Source: Prosopocoilus inquinatus (taxonomy: Eukaryota; Arthropoda; Insecta; Coleoptera; Lucanidae). From it: a DNA stretch of 64,000 nt. Position numbers and translations under genes: made by a program. Positions within the stretch are counted from its first letter, which is position 1, and every line of letters starts with the position of its first letter. The DNA is taken from NCBI GenBank assembly GCA_036172665.1, contig CM069877.1, forward strand, positions 19,741,001 through 19,805,000, given 5' to 3'. Shown here piece by piece: positions 45,213 through 54,900 of the stretch. The notes under the pieces were generated by a model, which searched no databases, was not told the origin of the DNA, and saw only the letters and a program-made list of their open reading frames with translations.

Positions 45213-46284
45213 TATATTTTATTTTTGTTAATTCTCAAGAAGGTTATGACTTCAATTTGCAATTGTTTTTTGTTTATAATCAGACGTATTCTCTTAGAGC
45301 GCACACATACAGTTTGACTCAAGCAACTAGGTAAGCGGTGTGGTTCTTGTTTGTGTTCCGGATGGATTGGGAAACCGCAAATAAAGAAAGATTTTTTTTT
45401 CATCGTTTCAGAATTCTAATTGTCTGAGTCAACCTGTATATTTTACTTCATTGCAGTTTTTTTTTTAAATTGCAGGCCTTTTTTAATGGAAATGTTTTAT
45501 CGCAATTAGTATCATGTTCCTTACACAAATATATTATTTTACACTCGTTTAGAAATGTTCTCTAGTCACTATTTTTTACTGTTAGTGTTATATCACACTT
45601 TACACATTTATCTTATTGTATCGTCTGCAAACTAAATCCGGAATCAATAACTTGGTTTATCATACTTTTGGCAAAAACGGTCGGTCTCACAACAGTTCAT
45701 TGTGGAACCCAAGAAAATTAGATAAATAACTCAATTTAATCATGTAACGGCTTCTGAGTTTTACCCCCTCGTATACAAGACTCTTTTTCCCCCATTTACT
45801 TCTTTCTGTTCTTTTCACAATTCTTTCAGAATCTGCTCAAGATAAAGTTTTTTTTTCATTATGATTAGAAAGGAAATATTTATAACTCGACTCCGTCTAT
45901 TTTGTAGATGATTGAATAGTGCCTGTAATTAAATTATTTAATGTTGCACATTACACTATTATTATTATGAAAAAGCGAGATTAGAATTAGATGCTTGTTA
46001 CTTGCTGTCGTTTAATTAATTATTCAACAATTTCTGAGTTTTTTCCATAAAAAGTTTGTCTAGTACTCCCGCTTATTTTCTCTAGTTCTTTTAGAATTGT
46101 AGTATGTTTTAGAACTTGTTCGAGATGAAGCTTTGATTGAAAAAATTTATAACTAGCCACAGTCTCATTCTATGGATGATTAGTGTTAAGTAATACTTAC
46201 AATGAGATTATTTTTAAAATGCATTAAAAGTAATTTTTAAAAGAAGTTTTTTCGCAACATACCTATACTGTATTTTCCCTGCAG
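45213..46284. other. AT-rich intron-like DNA before the 46.3-kb exon
   Basis: No further exon or repeat border seen. The last 20 bp (TGTATTTTCCCTGCAG) form a good splice acceptor. Confidence 0.45.
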
Positions 46285-46602
46285 ACTCCAAGATATTACA
46301 CGGTGCGTGATTCTCCTGAACGTGGCCGTCGAGCCGAACAACAATATTCATATTCTTATCAGTCTACTTCCGAAAGTAGAAGCGGTGATCCCTATTCAAG
46401 ACCTGTGAACCGTTCCTACACGTCCACAGAACGCGTTAATCGCTCAACTGAAGGAGGTCCGGGAGGATACTCTTACTCCACTGAGCGCAGCTCACGTAGC
46501 TCCGGTGATGGACCCGGAGGATATCATTCTAGCTACAGCTCCACGACATCCGGAAGATTACCCGGCGGCACCAGCTATCGCCATTACTCCTATCGTGTCT
46601 AA
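46285..46602 (+). CDS. Probable 3' terminal exon encoding a Ser/Tyr/Gly-rich tail
   Basis: After the acceptor CCCTGCAG, 105 codons stay open in phase 0 to a TAA at 46,600-46,602. The peptide starts TPRYYTVRDSPERGRRAEQQ and has imperfect internal repeats (STERVNRSTEGGPGGYSYS, STERSSRSSGDGPGGYHSS). It ends HYSYRV. The low-complexity, Arg/Ser/Tyr/Gly-rich character suggests a disordered tail. GC content and codon usage stand out from the flanks. Phase matches the exon at 21,818-21,892, whose peptide ends STYTVT, so direct splicing would give about 130 residues. Function unknown; a filament-associated muscle protein is a guess. Confidence 0.65.
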   Translation, partial: TPRYYTVRDSPERGRRAEQQYSYSYQSTSESRSGDPYSRPVNRSYTSTERVNRSTEGGPGGYSYSTERSSRSSGDGPGGYHSSYSSTTSGRLPGGTSYRHYSYRV

Positions 46603-48010
46603 GAATATTCAATATTAATAATGCCCCATTACTGTTTCTAATGAATCTATTTTTTAACAACTCGTAATCGCGTTAAATAATACTCCTATAATGTTTAATA
46701 ATTTAAAACACACGTTTTTCTTTCTTTAATGTAGCAAGAAATAGAATGATAGCAATCACTAACTTCCACTTGTATGAACACACCTAAGCACACGTATACT
46801 ATTTTAAACAAACAAAAAATCGAATATATTTTCCTAAGGCTAAATTATGTATTGTATATTTTGTACAGAAAATTTTCGATATTTATTTTAATAATATACG
46901 AAAACACTAAGTAGAACAACTGTTGTTTTATTTATTATGTAAGATACTCTTTAGAATAGTGTTTATAGCGTTTATCCTCTGTACCCTGCACCCTCTTGGA
47001 CCAGTCTACCTTCTACTAACATGTCTCTACAATTTTTCTTCTTGTTGTATCAGTACCCTGCAATATCGAATTAGCAAACACAAACGTACCTACATTGTTT
47101 TAGTCTGCATGGTTATTTCTTTCGGTCGTTTTATGTAATTTGAATTTGTTATGTTTCAATTATGTTGTTTTTATTAACGTTCTTCTGTTTACTACACTTT
47201 TGCTTTGCATTCCAAAATTACGTAATGTTGAATGCTCAAGTAAAGTATAATTACACTTACCAAGACTAACTTTCCATGTTTTTAATGTGTTCCTTTCCTT
47301 TTTTTTCGTTTAGTCGCCGGGCCCGTCGCGACAAGTAAGGATTCTACCAGGATTAGGAAAGGTAAGAAATTATTATTGATGTTATTATTTCAATGATGTG
47401 AGAAACGCATTAAAAGAAGACGACAATCTTCTTTCAAGCATTTAAGGTATTATCTACGGCAGAGAAGCGATTACAATCAATTACATTGAAAAACATGGTT
47501 TTAAACTAATTTTATAAATTGGGAATTAAATACTTAGTGTGAATTATGAATCTGCATTTTTACACTTAAGCAAAATATATATTTGGATAATTGGAGGAGA
47601 AGGCTATCATCCATAATACATATTTTGAAAATTACTTTCTCGTGATATTTTTAAATTATTTTTTTTTTCATTAATCTATAGAGTTTCATTTGATTTCATA
47701 AACTTTTTTGGATCGCCCATGAAATTCTATATTTTTTTTATACCATAATGCCTAAGTCTAATCGTTCTATTTTTATGTTATTTTAACTCTACAAAAAAGA
47801 TTAGAAATTTCAAATCGATAAAAGTCGAACCTATTTTTTTTTTTTTTTTGTTTACTAGAGTAATTTCATTTTTATTGTGTAAGTCAATATTTTTTAAGAG
47901 CCTTAGATTTATTTGAAGTACTTTCTTTTAAACGGGTGTGTCTCGTTGATATCCACTGAACCTAAAAACAAAATAAGAGTCGCACCGCAGCCAGGCCTGC
48001 CTGTATTTAT
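46603..48010. other. 3' UTR-like and intronic DNA
   Basis: No canonical AATAAA closely follows the 46.6-kb stop. Apart from the candidate exon at 47,314, no coding segment is supported. The frame at 46,923-47,138 is hydrophobic by composition only. Confidence 0.4.
47314..47361 (+). CDS. Candidate 48-bp internal exon
   Basis: A pyrimidine-rich acceptor (CCTTTTTTTTCGTTTAG) and a consensus donor (AAAG|GTAAGA) bracket 16 phase-0 codons reading SPGPSRQVRILPGLGK. The first 20 bases are strikingly GC-rich. A weaker donor CAA|GTAAGG lies inside at 47,335. Both ends are phase 0, so it could follow the 21.8-kb exon as an alternative to the 46.3-kb terminal exon. No partner exon further right was found. 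Confidence 0.45.
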
Positions 48011-48160
48011 ATTCAACATAATATAACTAACGTATAGCGTTTTCCACTGGCTGTACTAGCATGCACCATCTCGGTTCGGCTTTATGTAATAAAACGAGAT
48101 GGAGGTACACTCGATGCACGCTGGTACAGTCAGCGGAAAACGCTAGTAGTTATGTTGAAT
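48011..48160. mobile_element. 150-bp hairpin MITE
   Basis: ATTCAACATAATATAACTAA at the left pairs with the right end TAGTTATGTTGAAT, and the pairing continues through AGCGTTTTCCACTG / CAGCGGAAAACGCT and CCATCTCG / CGAGATGG near the centre. No coding sequence. Confidence 0.8.
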
Positions 48161-48569
48161 GTACCATATAATTTTTATAGACTCGATTTCTCTTGTCGGC
48201 AGGTTACACTTTTCTAAAGAATTAAGTTATTTTGAATAATTGAGTGACGAATTATTGTTCTTAAGTTTAAAATTTTCTTATAATTATTATCCTACTACTT
48301 TTAGCCTAGGACGGCTAGAATTCATTATAATTGATAAAAATCGGTATAGAAGCAAATTATTTTAGAACAAATATTAACATTTTATACTGAGTGAATCATA
48401 ATTAGGTGTAATTTAAATTTGTGTTTAACCGAAGGAGGAACTGTACTTACCATTTACAGACTTATTTCTTTAACTTCAACCGTTTTTTCTAAAATATTTT
48501 AAAAATGTATTAAACATCGAATTCTGAAATATTCTAAAGTTAATAATATTTTAATAAATTTAAGAAATT
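48161..48569. other. AT-rich stretch, no gene seen
   Basis: No feature recognised other than the upstream edge of the LINE fragment, whose 5' border is unclear. Confidence 0.35.
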
Positions 48570-50040
48570 ATTGAAGAAAAAAGTATTAGGGACATTTGTG
48601 GATTTAAAGAAGAATTTTGACATAACATCCCACGAGATTCTTTTGAAACTTCAATGTAGTGGTTTCAGAGGTAAAACATATGACTTGTTGAAATATCTCA
48701 GCAGGCAAGAATAAGATCAGTAGTTAGTACAGAAACAAATATCAAAGTTGGTGTGCCTCAGGGAACTGTGCTTGGGCCAATTCTATTTTTATTATGCAGC
48801 CTGTAATCAAATAAGTTTCACATATTAAAACTGTAAGTTCTTTATCACTTAAGAAAGTGATTTCTGCAAATATGAATTTTATTGGTGAAAAATTAAAGAA
48901 ATTAAAACCCCCCCAGAGCCCGGAAACTTTTTGTTTGAAAACCTCTGACTGGCCGTGTATCAGTTTCTACAAGCGCATCATAAAACGTCGTAAAACAATA
49001 AAGCGTCATCAAACTGAAGGGCACTGGGTTAAAATCATCGCATATGTAATTCCATAACGGAATAGAATTATAAATATCCATCGCGTTGTTTATTAAATTA
49101 ATCAATTTTCTCAATTTTCACGTAATTGTTAATAGTTTTCTGCTCACAAAACTGTAAAAATAAATAAAAATTAGAAATTCCATTTTCTAAAATTATTTCA
49201 CTAATTCATACGTATTATCGTGTACTTTATTTGCTGGTCGTCAATAAACTGCATTGTTATTTCTTTATTGCGCAAAACGTTTAAGAATGTCTTTTTTCTG
49301 CATTTCGGAAAATCATTATTGAACGCAGTTATCGCTTTTATTATTTTGTGGAACCAAAACAATAAAGCGTCATCGAACTCGAACTACGAAGAAACGTATT
49401 CGTTGGTGGAAATAATTAACAAAGCCACAATCAATCAAAGCGACTAATATTTATTTAAAATCATTTTAATAAGCGAAATTAGCACTGTAAATCATGTGTA
49501 CTATTGGTTTACAAAGACCAGGATATCAAGATCTAATTATTGTCGATTATCTAATGAAACAGATTTAATTCTGATCAATGCAAGCAGATTTAAATTGTTC
49601 TTCTTTAATAGTATTGCACACACGGGCTACGACCCAGAGGTTGTCGATTTGAACTGTCGTCTTTAATGGGTCGGTGATTCTATTTTATTGTGTTCCCATA
49701 AAGCTTTTAAAATGCGATCAAGCAATTGACCTTGAATTTTGTTGGAATTTTGTTTTATAACGTTGTTTTTGTGCACGGCCGACCCAAAGTTCTCAAACAA
49801 AAGAGTCAATGCTCCTCCACTAGGTCATTTTTTTATTTTTGAGCTAGACTTTTGGTAGTTGCAGCATTAATTCTCTTACATGATGAGGAACTTACGGTAT
49901 TAATATGTGAAACTAATTTGATTACACCCTGTATATTAACGATTTGTTTTCATTGGATATTCAGGGTGGAATCACTGTAAGCTGTAATAACTTTTACATA
50001 GGAATCAGTTGTTTAGCCACTATTGAAATACAAAAAGTAA
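48570..50040 (+). pseudogene. LINE reverse transcriptase, split by a TIR element
   Basis: Before the insertion (48,570-48,794) the plus strand encodes TFVDLKKNFDITSHEILLKL (first catalytic Asp block) and, after a frameshift, IKVGVPQGTVLGPILFLL, the canonical LINE RT block. After it (49,934-50,040) come INDLFSLDI and a decayed ADD box reading SCNN. The order and motifs fit a jockey/CR1-type LINE. Stops, a frameshift and the lost ADD catalytic pair make it dead. The interrupting element is 48,795-49,933. Confidence 0.75.
48795..49933. mobile_element. 1.14-kb long-TIR element inserted in the LINE
   Basis: The left end TGCAGCCTGTAATCAAATAA and the inverted right end TACAGGGTGTAATCAAATTA pair for more than 60 bp (GTTTCACATATTAA, CGTAAGTTC, ATCA.TTAAG). 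It sits exactly between two codons of an RT block, with TA at the junction. A segment ACAATAAAGCGTCATC recurs inside at about 48,996 and 49,360. No transposase is seen. Confidence 0.75.
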
Positions 50041-50750
50041 ATAAAAATGGTCAGATTTAATACCATCGCAGCTTCCTTATCATAATTACCTTTCAAGATA
50101 TAGTCAGAAATGGAAACGGATAAGTTCTCTTTCATACCCTGTACCTTTTTAAGGAGTATTTTGGAACCAATACGCTTGACCAATACGTACCGTTTTAAAG
50201 GAATATTTTGGTGCCAATATGTTTTAAGTTAAATTGCTGTGTTTTGGCGTACAGAAGAACCTTTACTAAAAATGTTAACACCTAATTATGACTCACTTTG
50301 TATTCTGCAAGTTTTTTTTGTAAGTTTACAGACTTTTCAAAAATAACTCGGCACGATTGCTAACTTTTTTATTATTAAAGTTACAGATACGGTTAAATTG
50401 GCAAACTAGTAGTATCTTTTGCCCTGATTGCAACAATGCATTCAAAAAAACAATTGAACATCCCGTTTATGAAATAAAGGGCAAATAACACTTTTTTTAA
50501 ACGGAACAGCCTGTATATTATTTGACCAGTCGATAGAGAATAAAGTTCTGAATTGAAATTGTTCTGTATCATTTTATCGAAATTTAATAAATAAAGAAGA
50601 TAATTTGATTTTTTACAAATTCATTAAGATGGCTGTGTTCCAAGAACAAAACATTTGGAAACCGTGTATGTATATGAAAACATTAATTTTGGTATATTTG
50701 TTTATTGTAAAAGGTCTTTCTGAGTGAGTTTTGGAAAAATCTTTTAATAA

Positions 50751-51094
50751 TGTTGCGTTTCTAGGGTTTATGTTTATTTATTTAAACGAATAAAACACTC
50801 GATAAAAACTTAACCGTAATTTAATAAAGCTTAAAAACTAATTTATTTGTAATAATTTATTTTCACACTAAAATCTAACTTCGACGTTCGCTGTTAGAAT
50901 TCGACTGACTCGTGAGTCAACCCGGGGCGATTTTATATCATTCGCCGCCGTCTGGAACTCTCTATGCGGGAAGATTCCAGTCTGTTCGATGTGACCCCGG
51001 TGTAGGCCCCGGTGGCGTGATGGCCGATGACGCACAACAGCGAACCGACCTCCTGACGCCCTCAGCGTGACGCAGCACTGAGCGGCTCGCCACA
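50751..51094 (-). repeat. 3' LTR of the gypsy element
   Basis: 344 bp, with TG...CA ends on the minus strand (TGTGGCG...CGCAACA). It appears identical to the LTR at 56,783-57,126. The last codons and stop (51,062) of the macro/CCCH frame lie inside it. AATAAA and TTTATT words provide processing signals on the minus strand. Confidence 0.95.
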
Positions 51095-51982
51095 CTGCCC
51101 CCTTCTTAAAAACGTTTCGTCTCGAAATGTTCCTGGTGATAGTCTTGAAGGAGGATGTCGGAATCTACAAGCTGGCCCATTCTTGCAATTTCCCGTCTGG
51201 AAGAAGTAGCAGTCTACGGTTTTGCTGTTGCTGGCTGTTGCCTGTGGGTGATGGCTGCAGACTAGGACTTCAATTCCCGTTCTGTGGAAGATGACTTCCA
51301 GCATGCTTCGTATTACTCTCCAGTCTAGTCCATCCAATCCGCAGCCCAATTTGGGGATGGCCAACTTCATCTGATGGTTCTCTATTAGCTGTCTCCTCAG
51401 GCTATATAGGGCTCTCCACATACTTTGATAGTCAGGTTTACCGCTTGATGTCTTCTTAGTGACTAAATAATGCACGTGGCGCCTCCGATCTGCCGTCGAA
51501 TCAATGATCTGCAAGCTCTTGCCTACCATGGGATGCTGTCTTCGTAGCTCCTCGATTTGGCCAAATTTCTTCCTAAACACCTGAGCGATTCCTTTGGACA
51601 TTTTCAGGTCTTCTGCTACGCAGTGGGCCAGACTGTACTCCAGTGGCACTTTAAAGAGATCTTGTTGCTTCTCCGTGGTCACTCCAAACCGTGCCTTGCT
51701 TCCTTTGGCGTGATGAGACATGAAGGTTTCGAAGTTCACTTCGGAAACTTGCACCCTTTGTACTGTCCCTTCATCTGCTTCTCCATGGTAAGGGGCTATC
51801 CGGTTGAAGTGGATTACTTTGGGTTTGCCATCGGGGACCTTCTTGATGCGGTAAACGACGTCGTTGATCCGTTTCATCACTTTGTAAGGACCTTCCCAAG
51901 AGGTCTGTAATTTTGGGGAGAGGCCTCGACGTCTTTGGGGGTTATAAAGCCAGACCAGTGCTCCAGGTTGGTATCCCCCGTG
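51062..51982 (-). CDS. Integrase C-terminus fused to TARG1/OARD1-like macro domain and CCCH zinc finger
   Basis: The frame reads the end of the integrase (ALVWLYNP, then VMKRINDVVYRI and VIHFNRIAPYH), then a macro domain and a zinc finger. Counting from the Met at 51,880, residues about 80-210 carry EYSLAHCVAEDLKMSKGIAQ, FRKKFGQIEEL, HYLVTKKTSSGKPDYQSM and IPKLGCGLDGLDW. These are the TARG1/OARD1 signatures. Lys142 and Asp183 fall where the catalytic Lys84 and Asp125 of human TARG1 lie, so ADP-ribosyl hydrolysis from acidic residues is a reasonable inference. C224-x7-C232-x5-C238-x3-H242 is a canonical CCCH finger. It is one base out of frame with gag-pol, owing to a base missing in the C run at 51,975-51,979 (plus strand). 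Confidence 0.85.
   Translation of the reverse strand, partial: HGGYQPGALVWLYNPQRRRGLSPKLQTSWEGPYKVMKRINDVVYRIKKVPDGKPKVIHFNRIAPYHGEADEGTVQRVQVSEVNFETFMSHHAKGSKARFGVTTEKQQDLFKVPLEYSLAHCVAEDLKMSKGIAQVFRKKFGQIEELRRQHPMVGKSLQIIDSTADRRRHVHYLVTKKTSSGKPDYQSMWRALYSLRRQLIENHQMKLAIPKLGCGLDGLDWRVIRSMLEVIFHRTGIEVLVCSHHPQATASNSKTVDCYFFQTGNCKNGPACRFRHPPSRLSPGTFRDETFLRRGQCGEPLSAASR
51095..51110 (-). other. Polypurine tract of the gypsy element
   Basis: The minus strand reads TTTTAAGAAGGGGGCAG directly before the 3' LTR, the expected plus-strand primer site. It also lies inside the macro/CCCH frame, so the tract is translated. Confidence 0.8.
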
Positions 51983-54900
51983 TTGAGCGTTGATGTCATG
52001 TGCTCCTTCATCCGATCGCTGGCCGTCTGTATATTGTGACGCACTTGGTTTTGGATATCATCCATTTTCCTGCGTAATTTGCTTACGTAATCTTCGTCGG
52101 CAGAGACTTCGCCAGGCTTCACACCAAACTTCAGGTCGCAGGGCAGTCTCGGCTCTCGCCCGAATACCACTTTCGCGGGAGTCTCCCCTGTTGTCTCATG
52201 AACAGATGAGCGGTATGCCATTAGAAACAGGGGGATGTACGTGTCCCAGTCCCTCTGATGATTGGAAACGACCTTGGACAAATGTCGGTTGATGGTTCTA
52301 TTGAACCTTTCCACCATTCCGTCCGACTGTGGGTGGAGTGCAGTTGTTCTAGTTTTTCGGACGCCGAGCAGAGTACACACGTTCTTGAACAAGGCCGATT
52401 CAAAGTTCCTTCCTTGGTCTGAATGCAGTTCCATAGGTGCACCATACCGACTGATCCATTCCCTGACAAGGACTTCCGCAATAGTGACTGCCTCTTGGTT
52501 AGGTAGGGCGTAAGCTTCAACCCACTTACTAAAGTAGTCCATTACCACGACGATGTACTTGTTTCCACCATTCGTTTCTGGAAACGGGCCGGCTACATCG
52601 ATGGCAACTCTCTCAAAAGGACTTCCAACGTTGTACTGTCTCATGGGAGCCTTACCCCGCCTGTGGGGACCGTTACTGGCTGCGCAGACTGCACACTTTC
52701 TGCACCAATCCTTCACGTCTTCCTTGCAGTTCACCCAGTAAAATCTTTCGCGCACCTTCTCCATAGTCTTCTTATCTCCCAGATGCCCTCCGGAAGTTCC
52801 ATCGTGAAGTTCCCTCAGAACTTCTGGCACCCTATTCTTGGGGATCAGTAACTGTGTCTTCTGTTCCATGCCTTCCTGATTCTCTATGCTTCGTCTCAGA
52901 AGACCACGATCCAACACTATGGAGTCCCACTGCGCCCAGTATGATTTTACGGACGGTGCACATGGTGCTACCTCTTCCCAGGTAGGCCTCGCGTCCCTGC
53001 TTTTCCATTCTAGCACTAATTTCAAATCCGGGTCGTTCTCCTGGTCTCTTCGCAGTTCTTCGTCTTGCCATTTGTCGTCAACTATGGCTGTCCTCGCAGT
53101 CGTGGCTACTTTCTCGTCCAAACGACTACAGTGCTTACAGTCTTCGGCACAGGGTCTTCTCGACAAAGCATCGGCATTTCGATGGCTAGTTCCTGCCCGA
53201 TGCTGAATTTCAAAATCGTACTCCTGAAGTCGTTCGATCCATCGTGCAACTTGCCCTTCTGGGTTCTTGAAACGGAGAAGCCATTTTAGAGCGGCGTGGT
53301 CGGTCCTCAGCAGGAAGCGTCTACCATACAAGTACTTGTAGAAGTGTTCTATCGTTTTTACGACGGCTAGCAATTCCCTTCTTGTGACGCAATAGTTTCG
53401 TTCCGGCTTTGATAGGACTTTACTGAAGTAGCCGATCACCTTCTCTTGCCCCTCTTGTATCTGGGAGAGTACGCCACCAATCCCAACGTTGCTAGCATCT
53501 GTGTCCACGACGAATTTTCCTTCCGGGAGAGGATAACTCAGAATAGGAGCACTAATCAAGTACTGCTTTAGTTGTTCAAAGCCAATTTGACACTGTTGGT
53601 CCCATTCAAATGTACCACCTTCTTCAGTGAGTTTTGTCAACGGCTTAGCAATGTCTGCAAATCCAGGAACGTAGCGCCGATAGTAAGTGCACAGGCCAAG
53701 GAAACTCCTTATTTGGTGTTTATTTCTGGGAGTTGGCCAGTCTTTCACCACCTGAATCTTCACAGGGTCCACGGCGATTCCATTTCCATTAACAATGTGC
53801 CCCAGGTAATTCACTTCCTTCTGGAACAGGTGACACTTCTTGAGGCTAAGCTTTAGTCCAGCTCCGCGAAGCCGCTGGAACACTCCTTCCAGGTTCCTTA
53901 GGGGGTCGTCGAACGTCTTTCCCACGACAATTATGTCGTCAAGGTACACCATGCACGTTGTCCAGGACAGACCTTTCAGAACCGTCTCCATTAACCTCTC
54001 GAATGTCGCTGGGGCATTACATAATCCGAATGGCATCACTGTGAACTGCCACAGACCCATACCAATGGAAAACGCCGTCTTTTCTCGATCTTCGGGCGCC
54101 AGCTCCACTTGCCAATATCCACTCTTTAAGTCCAAAGTTGAGAAGATCTTTGAGCCGGCCAGGGTGTCCAGGGTATCATCAATCCGTGGCAGGGGATAGC
54201 TGTCCTTCTTGGTGACATTATTGAGTAACCGGTAGTCTACACAGAACCTGGTGGACCCATCCTTCTTCTTCACAAGCACTACTGGTGACGCCCACGGGCT
54301 GCTTGATGGTTCTATTACATTATCCTTTTCCATCTCGCGAATAATGCGTTCCGCTTCCTCACGCTTCGCCAACGGTAATCGCCTTGGAGCTTGACGGATA
54401 GGTCTTTCTTCTCCAGTCTCTATTTTGTGTTTCACGACATCAGTTCTTCCCTTGGATCCATTTTCTACCTCAAATACATCTTGATAGCGGCCGATCAGTT
54501 TCTTTGCTTTTGTCTTCTGGTCTGGAGTCAATTCCTGGGCTGTTGACATAACCATTTCCCATAATTTCTTTGGGAGTTTCGCTTCTGGCACGTTTGTTTC
54601 AAGTTGCCGGGAGATGGAGGACACCATGGTGCAGCTTCCCAAGATTGTTCCTTTCTTGATATTGACAGAGAAACAATTGACGTTCATCAGGCGGACAGGT
54701 ACTTCCTTCTTCGCCGTCAACAACATTTTCCCAACGAGGACTCCTCTTCCAATCCTTTGATCATCAGTATTAGGTTCAACCATAATGACTTGCCCATCTT
54801 GGAAAACACCGTCCAGTTTTGCGTCGACGATAACCTCAGTCCTGCTGGGTAATACAACGTCTTCAGCGAGGACTACTCGAGCGGCCACGTCCCCTCGTTG

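Noticed and set aside
50868..51095. 75-codon frame occurring identically in both gypsy LTRs
   Set aside because: LTR sequence read in a chance frame; its duplication only reflects LTR identity.
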